Source of the DNA: Aurantimonas marianensis
GTDB lineage: Bacteria; Pseudomonadota; Alphaproteobacteria; Rhizobiales; Rhizobiaceae
Direction: 5' to 3'
NCBI RefSeq assembly: GCF_024195285.1
Contig: NZ_JALHBS010000090.1
Coordinates: forward strand, 1-64,000
DNA: 64,000 bases
Part shown: one piece after another, positions 38,192 to 49,285 of the stretch
Layout: the number at the start of each line of letters is the position of its first letter
Position numbering within the stretch: position 1 is the stretch's first letter
The notes under the pieces: generated by a model
Databases searched by the model: none
What the model saw: only the letters and a program-made list of their open reading frames with translations
What the model was told of the DNA's origin: nothing
Program-made: the position numbers and the translations under genes

Positions 38192-39697
38192 CTATTGAGA
38201 CTGATAGTGATCGGCGACCAACTGGTTGAGCAACCGCACGCCGTAGCCCGACGCCCAGGACTGGTTGTATTCATTGGACGGCGATCCCATCGCGGTGCCG
38301 GCGATGTCGAGATGCGCCCAGGGAACATCGTTGACGAAACGCTGCAGGAACTGCGCCGCGGTGACCGATCCGGCGGCGCGACCGCCGCCGATATTCTTGA
38401 TGTCGGCGAACTTGCCTTCGATCATCTTGTCATATTCGGGAGCAAGCGGCAGACGCCAGACCTTCTCACCGGAGGTCCGGCCAGCGGCGGCGAGTCGCTC
38501 GGCGAGTTCGTCATTGTTGGAGAAGAGCCCGGCATGATGATTGCCAAGCGCCACGATGATGGCCCCGGTCAGGGTGGCCAGATCGATCATGAATTTGGGC
38601 TTGAACCGATCCTGGCAATACCAGAGCGCGTCGGCGAGCACCAAGCGTCCCTCCGCATCGGTGTTGAGGCCCTCGATCGTCGTGCCGGACATCGCCTTGA
38701 CGATGTCGCCGGGGCGCTGGGCGTTCCCGTCGACGGCGTTCTCCACCAATCCCACGATGCCGATCGCGTTGACCTTGGCCTTGCGTCCCGCCAGCGCCCG
38801 CATCAGGCCAGTGACCGCCGCCGCACCGCCCATGTCGCCCTTCATGTCCTCCATCGAGGCTGACGGCTTGATCGAAATGCCGCCGGTGTCGAAGACGACA
38901 CCCTTGCCGACAAAAGCGATCGGCGCCTCGCCTTCGGCGCCGCCGTCCCAGCGCATGATCGCCAGTCGCGGCGGGCGCGGCGAGCCCTGCGCAACACCGA
39001 GAAGCGCGTCCATCTTCAGATCGCGCATGTCCTCTTCCGCCAGAATCTCTACCTTGAGCCCGTGCTCAGCCAGCGCGGCGATGCGGTCGGCGAACTCGAC
39101 CGGCCCGAGAGTATTGGCCGGCTCGTTGACGAGATCGCGAGCAAGCATCGTTCCCGCGGCGACCGCTTCCGCGTCCTTGTAAGCGGCTCTTGCCGCATCC
39201 GGATCGTCGACGGCGATCGCGATCCGCGTCACCACGTCGGGCTCCTCGGGCTCCTCGTCTTTCTCCGGCTTCTTGGTCTTGTAGAGATCGAAATCGTAGG
39301 ATCGCAAAGTCACGCCGACCGCAAGGGCCGCTGCGTCCTCCGCGCTGATAACTCCCCCCGCAGGCTGCTCGCAGAGCACGGTAACGGATTCGGCGCCTTT
39401 GGTCTTCGCGGCGATCACCCCGCCGATCTTCAGCCAATCCTCTTCCACAAGGGCCTTGTCGGAATGGGTGCCGACGACCAAAAGGCGATCGACAGCCACC
39501 TCGCCCGGTGCCAGAAGATCCAGCGTGGCCAGCGACTTGCCCTTGAATTTGGCAACCTTCGCGGCCTTCTCCACCAGCGCCTTCACCTGGGCATCGATGC
39601 CGTCGGCCAGCACGCCGGCTTTCCCGGCCAGCAGAACCATGACGCCTTTGGGCGTCGCATCGCGCGAGACGAATTCGATCGTTGGAAGGTTGGCCAT
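38192..39697 (-). CDS. pepA: Leucyl aminopeptidase (M17 family)
   Basis: A 501-residue two-metal cytosolic aminopeptidase that removes N-terminal residues, especially leucine. The catalytic C-domain carries the metal ligands in [16 protein letters not shown] and the signature [14 protein letters not shown]. The N-domain (about 1-170) has an acidic insert [13 protein letters not shown]. In E. coli PepA also binds DNA in cer recombination; that cannot be inferred here. The ATG at 39697 has AGGAG five bases upstream. It is cotranscribed with holC and divergent from lptF. Confidence 0.95.
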   Translation of the reverse strand: MANLPTIEFVSRDATPKGVMVLLAGKAGVLADGIDAQVKALVEKAAKVAKFKGKSLATLDLLAPGEVAVDRLLVVGTHSDKALVEEDWLKIGGVIAAKTKGAESVTVLCEQPAGGVISAEDAAALAVGVTLRSYDFDLYKTKKPEKDEEPEEPDVVTRIAIAVDDPDAARAAYKDAEAVAAGTMLARDLVNEPANTLGPVEFADRIAALAEHGLKVEILAEEDMRDLKMDALLGVAQGSPRPPRLAIMRWDGGAEGEAPIAFVGKGVVFDTGGISIKPSASMEDMKGDMGGAAAVTGLMRALAGRKAKVNAIGIVGLVENAVDGNAQRPGDIVKAMSGTTIEGLNTDAEGRLVLADALWYCQDRFKPKFMIDLATLTGAIIVALGNHHAGLFSNNDELAERLAAAGRTSGEKVWRLPLAPEYDKMIEGKFADIKNIGGGRAAGSVTAAQFLQRFVNDVPWAHLDIAGTAMGSPSNEYNQSWASGYGVRLLNQLVADHYQSQ

Positions 39698-39813
39698 GAA
39701 AACTCCTGCAAGATGGTCTGACTGGAATTGGTCGGCAGTCGTGGTAGAGGCGCGCGCCCTATGATGGTCCCGGCCAAAGGCTTTGCAAGAGCGTCCCCAA
39801 CCGCTAGATTGCG

Positions 39814-39842
39814 TTGACCACGGCTCGTCGCCCTTCTTTAGC
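39814..39842 (+). promoter_or_regulatory. Candidate lptF promoter
   Basis: TTGACC (39814-39819) and TTTAGC (39837-39842) are 17 bases apart in the 247-base divergent region between pepA and lptF. The -35 fits well; the -10 is weak. It would give a leader of about 95 bases. This is a guess from the sequence only. Confidence 0.3.
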
Positions 39843-39944
39843 CAAGCTACTACATTCATGTGGGTGCTTCCGGCTTCCCGTCAGCCTCGTACGCTAAGGC
39901 CGGGAGTAACGCCAGCGGGCGACACGTTGTAACACGCGAGTCTC

Positions 39945-41138
39945 ATGACACTCCTCGAACGATATCTCTTCAAGCGCGCTATCACCTATGCCGCCGCGTC
40001 GCTGGCGTCGCTGGTGTTGATCGTGTGGATTGTGCAGGCGCTGTCCCGCATCGATATCGTCAAGACCAGCGCTTCGGCGGCCGGCAACATCTTCTGGATC
40101 GCCCTGATGCTGCTGCCGGATCTGGCGGCCGGCGTGGTCCCGTTCGCCATCCTCATCGGCGCGATCCAGGCACTGAACTCGTTGAACACCGATTCCGAGC
40201 GGCCTGTCATCGCCGCGTCAGGCGCCTCGCAGTGGGTGATCGCCAAACCCATCGTCGCGCTCGGCCTGATCGGCGGACTGATCATCTTGTTTATTGCCCA
40301 TGTCATCGGCCCGGCCTCGGCAAGTGCATTTCAAAATGGCTTACGGTCGATCAATGCCGACACGATTACCCTGTTTCTGCAACCGGGCCGGTTCGAACGG
40401 GTGCAGCCGGGGCTCGTGGTCAGTATCGGGGCGGCACGCGGCTCGACCGTGGAAAGTCTCGTCATCGCCGATTCCCGCGATGAGGCGACCGATCTGACCT
40501 ATTTCGCCCGCGAGGCACAAATTCTGGAACAGGACCAGCAATCGCTGCTCCTGCTCTACGACGGTCAGTTACACCGCCGGAACAAATCCGACGGCGGGAT
40601 TTCCGTGATCGAGTTTCAGACATACGCGTTCGACCTTGCCGAGCTGAGACCCACTGCGCGCGGCGACTGGATCCGCGCGTCCGAACGCAGCACCTTCGCC
40701 CTTATCTGGCCGGACCCGAACGATGCGCTTTCTCAGTCGAGGCCCGCCGTCCTGACGGAGGAACTGACGGACCGGATGACGAACTGGCTCTACGCACTGG
40801 CATTTGCCTTGTGGGCGGTGGTGATCGCCGGCCAGCCGCGCACCAATCGACAGGGTACCGGACCGGCGATGGCTCTCGGTCTCGCGGGAGGCCTGGGACT
40901 GAAGGCGGTCGGCTTCGTGACGCTGTCGTTGATCGAGGAAAGCTTCATTTGGGTCCTCGTGACATACGCGCTGCCGTTGAGCGCTATCATCCTGAACGCC
41001 GTCCTGATCGGGCGCGATTTCAATCTGTCCCGCTGGTCGCTCTTCGAGAAGTTCACGAACGCATCGTATCGAATTGGTGCCGCGATAGGGCGTTGGGGAC
41101 CGTTTCGCCAGTCGGCGCAAGGCACGGCCGGACGATGA
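39945..41138 (+). CDS. lptF: LPS export ABC transporter permease LptF
   Basis: A 397-residue inner-membrane subunit of the LptB2FG complex, which extracts LPS from the inner membrane and pushes it along the Lpt bridge. It opens MTLLERYLFKRAITYAA, the LptF hallmark. Helices lie at about 10-35, 55-80 and 100-125, and three more near 285-350. The periplasmic beta-jellyroll domain spans about 130-280. The stop overlaps the start of lptG (ATGA). Confidence 0.93.
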   Translation: MTLLERYLFKRAITYAAASLASLVLIVWIVQALSRIDIVKTSASAAGNIFWIALMLLPDLAAGVVPFAILIGAIQALNSLNTDSERPVIAASGASQWVIAKPIVALGLIGGLIILFIAHVIGPASASAFQNGLRSINADTITLFLQPGRFERVQPGLVVSIGAARGSTVESLVIADSRDEATDLTYFAREAQILEQDQQSLLLLYDGQLHRRNKSDGGISVIEFQTYAFDLAELRPTARGDWIRASERSTFALIWPDPNDALSQSRPAVLTEELTDRMTNWLYALAFALWAVVIAGQPRTNRQGTGPAMALGLAGGLGLKAVGFVTLSLIEESFIWVLVTYALPLSAIILNAVLIGRDFNLSRWSLFEKFTNASYRIGAAIGRWGPFRQSAQGTAGR

Positions 41139-42217
41139 CCAACTGGACCTTGAACCGCTATTTTTTCCGGCTTTACCTGGTCAGTTTCCTCTCGACGCTC
41201 CTGGCCGTCTTCGCGCTGATCTATCTGATCGACATGATTGAAATCAGTCGGCGCGGCGGGTTGCCTGATCTGGGAATCGGAGCAATGGCCCTGTTTTCGG
41301 CATTGCGCGTCCCCTCGTTCATCGGCCAGGCCTTTCCTTTCATCATCCTGTTCTCATCGGTTTATACGCTGCTAACGCTCAATCGCCGGCTTGAGCTCGT
41401 CGTTGCCCGCGCCTCGGGTGTATCGATCTGGCAGATCCTGATCCCGTTCACCGTCGGATCGGTACTCATCGGACTCGCCGCCACCTTCGTCTACAATCCG
41501 CTGTCGGCCTATACGAAATCCCTGGCCCAGGACATGCAGGCATCGTCTGACGACCCGGGATCCGCCACTAGTTCCGATCGGGTCCCGTGGCTGCGGCAGA
41601 ACAGCGAGGGCGTCAACTCGATTCTCGGAGCGACCACGGTGGCCCGCAATGGCGCGCTGCTGGCTGGGGTTTCGGCGTTCGTGCTCGATGATGACGGCAT
41701 CGTGAGCGAGCGCATCGACGCGCCTCGCGCCACCTTGGGCGAAGGCGCGTGGCTTCTGGAGAAACCACGGATCACGCGGATCGGCTCTGTTCCGGAGTAC
41801 CCGGCGACTTACCGGCTCCCGACAAGCCTCAAGCCGGAATATATCGAACAGCGCCTGGCTGACCCGGAGGCGATCTCGATTTGGGAGCTTGGATCGAAGA
41901 TAGACGTGGCGGCAAGCCTTGGCTTTAACTCCATGGCATTTTCGATGCAGTATAATACGCTGATTGCCCAGCCGGCGTTGTTCATCGCAATGACCTTGCT
42001 CGCCGCGACCGTTGCGACGAGGTTTTCGCGGACTGGCCAATCTGGTAGGACGATTGCCGGTGGCGTATTGGCCGGTTTCATGCTGTACGTCGTGACGTTT
42101 CTGGCGAAAGCCCTGGGTAGCAACTCGGTGGTTCCGCCTGTAGTCGCCGCCTGGTTTCCGGTCCTGGCGGCGGGACTGGTTGGGGTAACGATCCTGCTCC
42201 ATCAAGAGGATGGCTGA
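41135..42217 (+). CDS. lptG: LPS export ABC transporter permease LptG
   Basis: A 360-residue partner of LptF with the same fold: N-terminal helices (TLNRYFFRLYLVSFLSTLL first), a periplasmic jellyroll at about 130-265, and C-terminal helices. The ATG at 41135 overlaps the lptF stop, and lptD follows after three bases, so the three LPS-export genes are one unit. The frame is open upstream inside lptF, but homologues start at this ATG. Confidence 0.93.
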   Translation: MTNWTLNRYFFRLYLVSFLSTLLAVFALIYLIDMIEISRRGGLPDLGIGAMALFSALRVPSFIGQAFPFIILFSSVYTLLTLNRRLELVVARASGVSIWQILIPFTVGSVLIGLAATFVYNPLSAYTKSLAQDMQASSDDPGSATSSDRVPWLRQNSEGVNSILGATTVARNGALLAGVSAFVLDDDGIVSERIDAPRATLGEGAWLLEKPRITRIGSVPEYPATYRLPTSLKPEYIEQRLADPEAISIWELGSKIDVAASLGFNSMAFSMQYNTLIAQPALFIAMTLLAATVATRFSRTGQSGRTIAGGVLAGFMLYVVTFLAKALGSNSVVPPVVAAWFPVLAAGLVGVTILLHQEDG

Positions 42218-42220
42218 GTC

Positions 42221-44710
42221 ATGAATGCGAGGGGGACCGATCGCCAACGACAAGGATGGGCTCGGTTGCGTCTGAACACCTATCTTCTGGCGGGCACCGC
42301 AGCGTTTGGCCTGGGCGTTGGGGGCGCGCCGGTGCATGCGCAATCGTCACTGCCGACCGACATCGCCGCTCCCGAAGGGGCGCAGATGTTTCTCGAGGCC
42401 GACACAGTCACATACGACAGCGACAGATCAGTCGTGACTGCGTCCGGGGGCGTCCAGATCGACTATGGTTCCTACAAACTGGTCGCCCGACAGGTTGTCT
42501 ACGACCAGAGGACCCGTCGATTGCTCGCGTCCGGCGATGTCGAATTGCAACAGCCCGACGGCAATAAGGTCTACGCGGATACGCTCGACATCACGGACGA
42601 TTTCCGCGACGGCTTCGTCAAGGCGCTGCGAATCGAGGCCCCCGACAACACGCGTTTTGCCGCCAGGGAGGCAGTGCGTCGCGATGGCAGCGTGACGACC
42701 TTCCAGCAGGGCGTCTATACGGCGTGCGAGCCATGCCAGGCACATCCGGAACGGGCGCCGCTGTGGCAGGTGAAGGCCCGCAAGATCGTCTGGGACCAGA
42801 CTGAGAAGGAAATCCGCTACTATGGCGCGCGCTTCGAATTCTTCGGCGCGCCGATCGCTTACCTGCCCTATTTCCAGTCGCCGGACCCCACGGTCAAACG
42901 CAAGTCCGGCTTTTTGACGCCGGCATTCCGTTCCTCCGAAGAATTGGGCTACGGACTGCGCGTTCCTTATTTCATCGCGCTGTCGGACGACAAGGATGTC
43001 ACGGTCGCGGGCACTTACTATACCAAGCAGGGATTCCTTGCCGAGGCCGAATATCGGCAGGCAGTCAGCAACGGCTTCTTCACGCTGCAGACGGCGGGAA
43101 TCATCCAGCAGGATCCTGACGCCTTCGCCGACGATAATACGAACACATACAACACACCGGATTTCGACAACACCAATCGCGGCATGATCGGCACGACGGG
43201 TCAATTCGCTCTAACGGACCGCTGGACATTCGGTTGGGATGTGCTGCTCCAATCGGATGAAAACTTCTCGGCGACCTACGACATCGCGAATTTCGACTCG
43301 ACGCTGCATACGTCGGAAATCTATCTGACCGGTCTCGGCGACCAGAGCTATTTCGACCTGCGGGGACAGAAGTTCGATTTTCAGTCGATCGATCCCGACC
43401 AGAGCGATACGCAGCCGCTCGTTGCCCCGTCCCTCGACTACGAGCGGATCGAGCAGGAAACCGTGCTCGGCGGCGAAGTGAAGCTCGACCTCAATGTCGC
43501 TTCGCTCTACCGCGACGAGGATTCGGTCACGCCGATCTGCAACACCTCTTCGATCATCCTCGACGGCCGCTTCAAGACCTGCCGGACGCCGACTGACGGC
43601 TATCTCTATCGGCCCGATCTTGCACGATATAACGGCCTCGAGGGCGATTACACGCGCGCCAGCACCAACGCGCAGTGGAGCGATCACTATACTCTCACTT
43701 CCGGCCTGGTGCTCGCCCCGACACTCGGTCTGCGCGGCGATCTCTACACAGCCGACATGTCGTCCGACGGCTTCACCAATTTCGTCTTCGAACAGACTGC
43801 CGACGTCAATCGCGACGGCGCCGTCCGTACCGTGGGTGTCAATCAGGGCGCCTTCGACCTCGAGGAATCCGGTGCCCGCGGCATGGCGACGGCCGCGATC
43901 GAGGCACGCTATCCTTATCTGATCGAAACCGCGAACGCCTCGCATGTGATCGAACCGATCGGCCAGCTCGTGGTTCGACCGGATGAAACCCAGATCGGCT
44001 TCCTCCCGAACGAAGACGCGCAGAGCCTCGTCTTCAACACCGGCAATCTGTTCCAGCTCGACAAGTTCTCCGGCTACGACAGGATCGAGGGCGGAACCCG
44101 CGCCAACGTCGGACTGCGCTACGCCGGAACGCTCGATAGCGGCTACACGATCGACGCCGTCGTCGGGCAGTCCTACCATCTGGCCGGAATCAATTCTTTC
44201 GCACAGACCGATCTGGCGCTCGTCGGCTACGACTCCGGCCTTGAGACCGACCGTTCCGACTACGTGACGTCCTTGGCGTTCGGCACGCCCATCGGCCTCG
44301 AAGTCGGCGCGCAGGGTCGGTTTGACGAGATCGACTACGCCCTGCGCAGAAGCGATGTCTACGGTTCCTATGCTTCCGGCTTGCTGGGTGCGCAGGTCAC
44401 CTACACGGAAATTGCGGCCCAGCCGACCTATGGTTCGATCTCCGATCGCAGCCAGGTCACGGCCTCGGGCAGCCTGAAATTCGCAGAAAACTGGACGGCT
44501 TCCGGCGCTTTGGGCTACGACATCGAAAACAGCGCCGTGGTCGAAAAGACGTTTGGCATACAATACGCCGACGAATGTTTCAGCCTACTGGTTTCCTATA
44601 GTGATACGATCGATCGCTATACGCAGGAGTCGAATTCGACGACCCTCATGTTCCAGGTCGGCCTGCGAACCATTTCCGATTTCAGTCAATCCTACGATCT
44701 GGGCAAATAG
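42221..44710 (+). CDS. lptD: LPS-assembly outer-membrane protein LptD
   Basis: An 829-residue outer-membrane translocon that inserts LPS into the outer leaflet with LptE. A signal peptide ends after VHAQ at about residue 41. The periplasmic OstA-like jellyroll is about 55-200 (LEADTVTYDSDRSVVTASGG) and the large barrel fills the rest, from PYFQSPDPTVKRKSGFLTP on. Cysteines occur at CEPC (about 168-171), in NTSS and CRTP regions near 443-456, and in DECFSL near the end, so disulfides linking domains are possible. It ends SYDLGK. It is directly behind lptG. Confidence 0.94.
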   Translation: MNARGTDRQRQGWARLRLNTYLLAGTAAFGLGVGGAPVHAQSSLPTDIAAPEGAQMFLEADTVTYDSDRSVVTASGGVQIDYGSYKLVARQVVYDQRTRRLLASGDVELQQPDGNKVYADTLDITDDFRDGFVKALRIEAPDNTRFAAREAVRRDGSVTTFQQGVYTACEPCQAHPERAPLWQVKARKIVWDQTEKEIRYYGARFEFFGAPIAYLPYFQSPDPTVKRKSGFLTPAFRSSEELGYGLRVPYFIALSDDKDVTVAGTYYTKQGFLAEAEYRQAVSNGFFTLQTAGIIQQDPDAFADDNTNTYNTPDFDNTNRGMIGTTGQFALTDRWTFGWDVLLQSDENFSATYDIANFDSTLHTSEIYLTGLGDQSYFDLRGQKFDFQSIDPDQSDTQPLVAPSLDYERIEQETVLGGEVKLDLNVASLYRDEDSVTPICNTSSIILDGRFKTCRTPTDGYLYRPDLARYNGLEGDYTRASTNAQWSDHYTLTSGLVLAPTLGLRGDLYTADMSSDGFTNFVFEQTADVNRDGAVRTVGVNQGAFDLEESGARGMATAAIEARYPYLIETANASHVIEPIGQLVVRPDETQIGFLPNEDAQSLVFNTGNLFQLDKFSGYDRIEGGTRANVGLRYAGTLDSGYTIDAVVGQSYHLAGINSFAQTDLALVGYDSGLETDRSDYVTSLAFGTPIGLEVGAQGRFDEIDYALRRSDVYGSYASGLLGAQVTYTEIAAQPTYGSISDRSQVTASGSLKFAENWTASGALGYDIENSAVVEKTFGIQYADECFSLLVSYSDTIDRYTQESNSTTLMFQVGLRTISDFSQSYDLGK

Positions 44711-44860
44711 AATAGTCCTGAAGCCGGCCTCGTCGGACGGGAGCCGTCCTGAGCCGCTGGCGCGCGAGGCACCTGCCCATTACCATCCTTTCGCCAAAGC
44801 CGCGCTATAGGTGACCTTCTGATGTGCCTGCACGCCATTATCAAGGGAGTTGGTCGGACC

Positions 44861-45805
44861 ATGACCGTTCGGAATTTCATCAACCACACGGCCATCGTTT
44901 TCGCGTTCGTTGCCGCCTCTGCGACGATGGTCGCCACTACAGCCGCTCCTGCCCTGGCGGCCTCCGAGATCAGCATTGTCATCAACAACCAGCCGATTAC
45001 GACCTTTCAGATCCGCCAACGCGCGGCCTTCCTCAAGCTGCGCCGGGTCGGTGGCAACACCACGCAGAAGGCCACCGAGGAACTGATCGACGAGGAACTG
45101 AAAAAGCAGGAAATCCGTCGCCGCGGGATCAATATCCCCGATGCCGCGGTCGAGGAAGCCTTCGGAAAATTCGCGGCGGAGAACAAGCTGACGCCGGCGC
45201 AATTAGGCGAAGTGCTGTCGCGCGCCGGTTTTTCCGCAAGCGCGTTCAAAGATTATATCCGTGTCCAGATGGGCTGGGGTCAGGCCATACAGTCGAAGCT
45301 GCGCTCCAGCGAAAAGCTCAGCGAGCAGGAAATCGTCCAGCGCATGCTCGCTCAAGGCGGCGAGAAACCGACGACAACCGAATACACGCTGCAACAGGTC
45401 ATCCTGGTGATACCCGACGGTGAGCGTAAGTCGCTCATCGGCAAGCGAATGAGCGAAGCCAATGCCATGCGGTCGCGCTTCCGTTCTTGCGAGGCGACCT
45501 ACGATGTCGCCAAGTCGCTGCGGGACGTCACCGTCCGCGATCTCGGCCGCGTCGCCCAGCCGGAATTGCCGCCGCGCTGGAAGGACGACATCATCAACGC
45601 CTCGGTCGGCAGGACGACCCCGGCGAAGGAAACCGAGCGCGGCGTGGAGTTCATCGCCGTTTGCAAAAGCCGCAGCATCTCGGACGATATCGCCGCCGGC
45701 ATGGTATTCCAGTCACGCGACCTCGAGAAGCTGGGCGAAGGCGGCGAGCCGGACGCCGCCTTCCTCGAAGAACTCAAGAGCAAGGCCCAGATCGTTCGCC
45801 GATGA
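44861..45805 (+). CDS. SurA-like periplasmic chaperone
   Basis: A 314-residue periplasmic protein with a signal peptide cut after ALA near residue 33. A SurA N-terminal domain follows (ISIVINNQPITTFQIRQRAAFL, then a helical region to about 170). A single weak parvulin-like domain is at about 180-285 (TTTEYTLQQVILVIP). E. coli SurA has 428 residues and two parvulin domains, so this is a short form, and its peptidyl-prolyl isomerase site is not obvious. Location behind lptD matches the lptD-surA-pdxA order of many proteobacteria and fits a role in LptD assembly. Its stop overlaps pdxA (ATGA). Confidence 0.87.
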   Translation: MTVRNFINHTAIVFAFVAASATMVATTAAPALAASEISIVINNQPITTFQIRQRAAFLKLRRVGGNTTQKATEELIDEELKKQEIRRRGINIPDAAVEEAFGKFAAENKLTPAQLGEVLSRAGFSASAFKDYIRVQMGWGQAIQSKLRSSEKLSEQEIVQRMLAQGGEKPTTTEYTLQQVILVIPDGERKSLIGKRMSEANAMRSRFRSCEATYDVAKSLRDVTVRDLGRVAQPELPPRWKDDIINASVGRTTPAKETERGVEFIAVCKSRSISDDIAAGMVFQSRDLEKLGEGGEPDAAFLEELKSKAQIVRR

Positions 45806-46860
45806 GCCCATCGGCCGCCAATGCCTCGCCCCACCTGAAGCCGATCGCGGTCACGGTGGGGGAGCCCTCGGGGGTGGGGCCCGACATTGCGCTGGCGATC
45901 CATGCGCGCCACGGGGGCGACTTGCCAGCGTTTTTTCTCCTCGCGGACCCGGAGATGCTGGCCGAACGGGCGAACCGTCTCGGCTATGACGTTCCCATCC
46001 GCGCCATCGCGGCGCCTTGCGAGGTCGAAGCGGTCCGGTCCGGCGAACTGGCGGTGCTGCCGTTGGTAAACCGACATCTGGAAGCGCCCGGCGTGGTCGA
46101 TCCGATCAACGCGGCCGGCACAATCGAAGCGATCGACCGGGCGACGGCGCTGGTTCTCGAGGGCCAGGCCGCCGCGCTGGTCACAGGCCCAATCGACAAG
46201 AAGGCGCTCTACGACTTCGGGTTCCGCCATCCGGGCCACACGGAGTATCTCGCCGATCTGTGCGCGAAACGGGTCGGTGCATCGTTCACCCCGGTGATGC
46301 TCCTGACCGGCCCGGAACTGTCATGCGTACCGGTGACGATCCACATTCCCATATCCGCGGTTCCCGGCAGCCTGAATGCGGAACTCATCGAAACGACCTG
46401 CCGGATCGTCGCGGCCGACTACCAGGCTCGGCTGGGCATCGCCTCGCCGCGGCTCGCAGTGTCGGGACTCAATCCCCACGCGGGTGAGAAGGGCGCGATC
46501 GGCGACGAGGATGAGACCGTCATACGGCCGGCGATCGCGCGTCTGCGCGCTGCCGGTATCGACGCCTTCGGGCCGCTGCCGGCCGACACGATGTTTCATC
46601 CGGCTGCTCGGCGCGGCTACGACGTGGCCATCTGCATGTACCACGATCAGGCGCTGATCCCGGCGAAGACAATCGCCTTCGACCAGACGGTGAACGCGAC
46701 GCTCGGCCTGCCGATCATCCGAACGTCGCCCGACCACGGCACGGCCGCCGACATCGCCGGGACCGCCAAGGCGCGTCCCGACAGCTTCCTAGCGGCGCTT
46801 CGCCTCGCCGGCCAAATGGCGGCCAGGGCCGCCGTTGCCAATACGGCCACGGGTGAATGA
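45802..46860 (+). CDS. pdxA: 4-hydroxythreonine-4-phosphate dehydrogenase
   Basis: A 352-residue NAD-dependent enzyme of pyridoxal phosphate synthesis. The family blocks [16 protein letters not shown], the [16 protein letters not shown] metal-binding histidine, the [15 protein letters not shown] block and the [21 protein letters not shown] block are all seen. The ATG overlaps the stop of the surA-like gene, and the stop overlaps the rsmA start, so translation is coupled along the chain. Confidence 0.96.
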   Translation: MSPSAANASPHLKPIAVTVGEPSGVGPDIALAIHARHGGDLPAFFLLADPEMLAERANRLGYDVPIRAIAAPCEVEAVRSGELAVLPLVNRHLEAPGVVDPINAAGTIEAIDRATALVLEGQAAALVTGPIDKKALYDFGFRHPGHTEYLADLCAKRVGASFTPVMLLTGPELSCVPVTIHIPISAVPGSLNAELIETTCRIVAADYQARLGIASPRLAVSGLNPHAGEKGAIGDEDETVIRPAIARLRAAGIDAFGPLPADTMFHPAARRGYDVAICMYHDQALIPAKTIAFDQTVNATLGLPIIRTSPDHGTAADIAGTAKARPDSFLAALRLAGQMAARAAVANTATGE

Positions 46861-47693
46861 GCTCGCCCGATGGGCTGCCGCCTCTGCGCGCCGTGATGCT
46901 CGAGCATGGCCTTGATCCGAAGCGCGGCCTCGGCCAGAATTTTCTGCTCGATCTCAATCTCACGGCACGTATCGCACGCCAGGCGCATCCGCTTGCAGGC
47001 GCGACGATCGTCGAGATAGGGCCCGGACCCGGCGGACTGACACGCGCCCTGCTGGCCGAGGGCGCCGATCGCGTCATCGCGATCGAAAAGGACGCACGCT
47101 GTCTGCCGGCGCTCAAAGCGATCGCGGATCATTACCCGGGTCGTCTCGAGATCATCGAAGCCGACGCCCTGACGATCGATCTGGCCGCGCTGGCACATGC
47201 CGGGCCGCTGAAGATCGTTGCCAACCTGCCCTACAATGTGGGTACCCAACTGCTGCTGAACTGGATCGCGACAGCGCGCTGGCCGCCCATGTGGTCAAGC
47301 CTGACGCTGATGTTCCAACGCGAGGTGGCCGAACGCATCGTCGCTGCGCCTGGCTCCGATCATTACGGCCGCCTCGGTGTGCTTACCGGCTGGCGGACGC
47401 GCGCGCGCATCCTGTTCGACATCTCGCGCGAGGCCTTCACGCCGCCGCCGAAGGTGACCTCGTCCGTGGTCCATCTGCTGCCGATAGCCGACCCCGAGCC
47501 GGCTTCGCTCGACGCACTCGAGCGGGTGACCGCAGCAGCCTTCGGCCAGCGCCGGAAGATGCTGCGCCAGAGCCTCAAGCCACTCGGTGGCGAGGCATTG
47601 CTCGAAGCGGCAGAAATCGACCCACGGCGGCGCGCCGAGACGCTGACCGTCTCGGAGTTCGTCCGTCTCGCGAATCACATCCGTAGCGCGTAG
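46857..47693 (+). CDS. rsmA: 16S rRNA (adenine(1518)-N(6)/adenine(1519)-N(6))-dimethyltransferase
   Basis: A 278-residue KsgA/RsmA enzyme that dimethylates two adenines near the 3' end of 16S rRNA during late 30S assembly. SAM motif I is [15 protein letters not shown] and the catalytic motif is [14 protein letters not shown]. The N-terminal [11 protein letters not shown] and the [14 protein letters not shown] block are also typical. It overlaps pdxA by four bases. It ends three bases from the end of the convergent gmk. Confidence 0.96.
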   Translation: MSSPDGLPPLRAVMLEHGLDPKRGLGQNFLLDLNLTARIARQAHPLAGATIVEIGPGPGGLTRALLAEGADRVIAIEKDARCLPALKAIADHYPGRLEIIEADALTIDLAALAHAGPLKIVANLPYNVGTQLLLNWIATARWPPMWSSLTLMFQREVAERIVAAPGSDHYGRLGVLTGWRTRARILFDISREAFTPPPKVTSSVVHLLPIADPEPASLDALERVTAAAFGQRRKMLRQSLKPLGGEALLEAAEIDPRRRAETLTVSEFVRLANHIRSA

Positions 47694-47696
47694 CCT

Positions 47697-48362
47697 TCAA
47701 TCGATCTCTTCGGCGAGCAGCGCGGCGGTAAAGTCGAACAGTCCCGGCCGCCGGTCGCGGCGAAGCCGCTCGGCATTGATGATCGATCGTACCGCCGAAA
47801 AGGCGCGGTCCAGATCGTCATTGACGACCACATAATCGTAGTCCCGCCAGCGCTCGATCTCGATACGCGCATTCTTCAGTCTTACCGCGATGGTTTCGCC
47901 CGAATCCTCGGCGCGGCGCAAGAGCCGTGCTTTCAGTTCGGCCATCGACGGCGGCAGGATGAAAATCGAAACGATGTCCGCCTTGGCCTGCTCCTGCAGT
48001 TGCAAGGCGCCTTGGTAGTCGATGTCGAAAAGCATGTCCCTGCCCTCCCGCATCGCCTTCTCGGCCGCATCCCGAGGGGTGCCGTAGAAGTTGCCATGCA
48101 CCTCGGCCCATTCGAGCAAAGCATCGCCGGCTCGCATCCGCTCGAACTCCGCCCGGTCGATGAAGCGGTAGTGGACGCCGTCGATCTCGCTTGCCCGGCG
48201 CTTGCGCGTGGTGACGCTGACCGACAGCGAGAAACGCGGGTCGGAGTCGAGGAGATTGCGCGCGATCGTGGATTTCCCGGCGCCCGACGGCGAGGAAAGG
48301 ACGAGCATGAGGCCGCGGCGTGCGATCGCCAGCAGCGATTCCGTGTCGAAGATCGACGTCAT
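47697..48362 (-). CDS. gmk: Guanylate kinase
   Basis: A 221-residue kinase that turns GMP into GDP. The P-loop is [11 protein letters not shown] (22-32). The GMP-binding part [20 protein letters not shown] and the block [13 protein letters not shown] follow, then [11 protein letters not shown]. Its ATG overlaps the stop of yicC by four bases, so the two are coupled. Confidence 0.97.
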   Translation of the reverse strand: MTSIFDTESLLAIARRGLMLVLSSPSGAGKSTIARNLLDSDPRFSLSVSVTTRKRRASEIDGVHYRFIDRAEFERMRAGDALLEWAEVHGNFYGTPRDAAEKAMREGRDMLFDIDYQGALQLQEQAKADIVSIFILPPSMAELKARLLRRAEDSGETIAVRLKNARIEIERWRDYDYVVVNDDLDRAFSAVRSIINAERLRRDRRPGLFDFTAALLAEEID

Positions 48363-49246
48363 TCTATGTTCTGCACCTGTTCGCGGAATTGATCGATCAC
48401 CACCTTCAACTCCAGGCCGATGGCGGTCAGCGACGTCGAATTCGACTTCGAACAGATAGTATTCGATTCGCGGTTGAATTCCTGCGACAAAAAGTCGAGT
48501 CGCCGCCCGATCGGGCCGCCCGCGTCCAACAGCGCCCTGGCCGCTCCCACATGGGCCCCGAGACGATCAATTTCCTCCCGGATATCGGCGCGCGCCGCAA
48601 GGATCGCCGCCTCCTGATGCAGACGGCCTTCATCAAGGCGCTCGTCCGTATCGAGGAGCCGGCTGACCTGGCTTTTCAGCCGCTCCCGGATCGCGTCGAC
48701 CGATCGACTCGGGTCGTCTTCAGCGCGCCCGACCAACGCTTCGATCTCATCCAGACGAGCCGCCAGTATCTCGGCCATCGCACGGCCTTCCGTTTCCCTG
48801 GCCGCTGTCAGCTTCTCCACTGCCGCGAGGAAACCTCGGGCCACGCCCTTTTGACGCAGTTCCAAGGATTCGGGCGGTAGCGCTCGGTCCGCAATCTCCA
48901 CAATGCCCTTGATCGCCATGATACCGTCGGCGGATGGCGGGGCGGCATGGCCGTCTGCGACAAGACGACTTGAGAGAGACAGGACCTGCCCCAGCATCGC
49001 CTCATTGACCGAAAACGCCGGCAGTTCGTCGTCTCGCCGAATCTGTAGGCTCGCCTGAATGTTTCCCCGTGTAACTTGTGTGGCCGCCAGCCGACGGCTG
49101 TCCGCCTCGATCGCCTCGAAGCCTGGCGGCAGTCGGAAGCGAAGATCGAATCCCTTACCGTTGACCGAGCGCAGCTCCCACACGAAGTCGACGCCATCGG
49201 TGGCATCCTCGTGGCGGGCAAAGCCCGTCATGCTCTGGACGGGCAT
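48359..49246 (-). CDS. yicC: YicC/YloC-family endoribonuclease
   Basis: A 295-residue YicC-family protein, an endoribonuclease group linked to small-RNA decay. It starts [11 protein letters not shown] with the N-domain block [19 protein letters not shown]. The C-domain ends in [36 protein letters not shown] read in parts, the family hallmark. GGGAGG lies just before the ATG at 49246. It is coupled to gmk by ATGA overlap, a pairing common in proteobacteria. Confidence 0.92.
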   Translation of the reverse strand: MPVQSMTGFARHEDATDGVDFVWELRSVNGKGFDLRFRLPPGFEAIEADSRRLAATQVTRGNIQASLQIRRDDELPAFSVNEAMLGQVLSLSSRLVADGHAAPPSADGIMAIKGIVEIADRALPPESLELRQKGVARGFLAAVEKLTAARETEGRAMAEILAARLDEIEALVGRAEDDPSRSVDAIRERLKSQVSRLLDTDERLDEGRLHQEAAILAARADIREEIDRLGAHVGAARALLDAGGPIGRRLDFLSQEFNRESNTICSKSNSTSLTAIGLELKVVIDQFREQVQNIE

Positions 49247-49285
49247 CGCCTCCCCCTCTCGTCTCATCACGCGGTCGCCGGTTCG

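Noticed and set aside
44735-44749. Hairpin GGACGG/CCGTCC after lptD
   Set aside because: Short stem with no T run; not convincing as a terminator.
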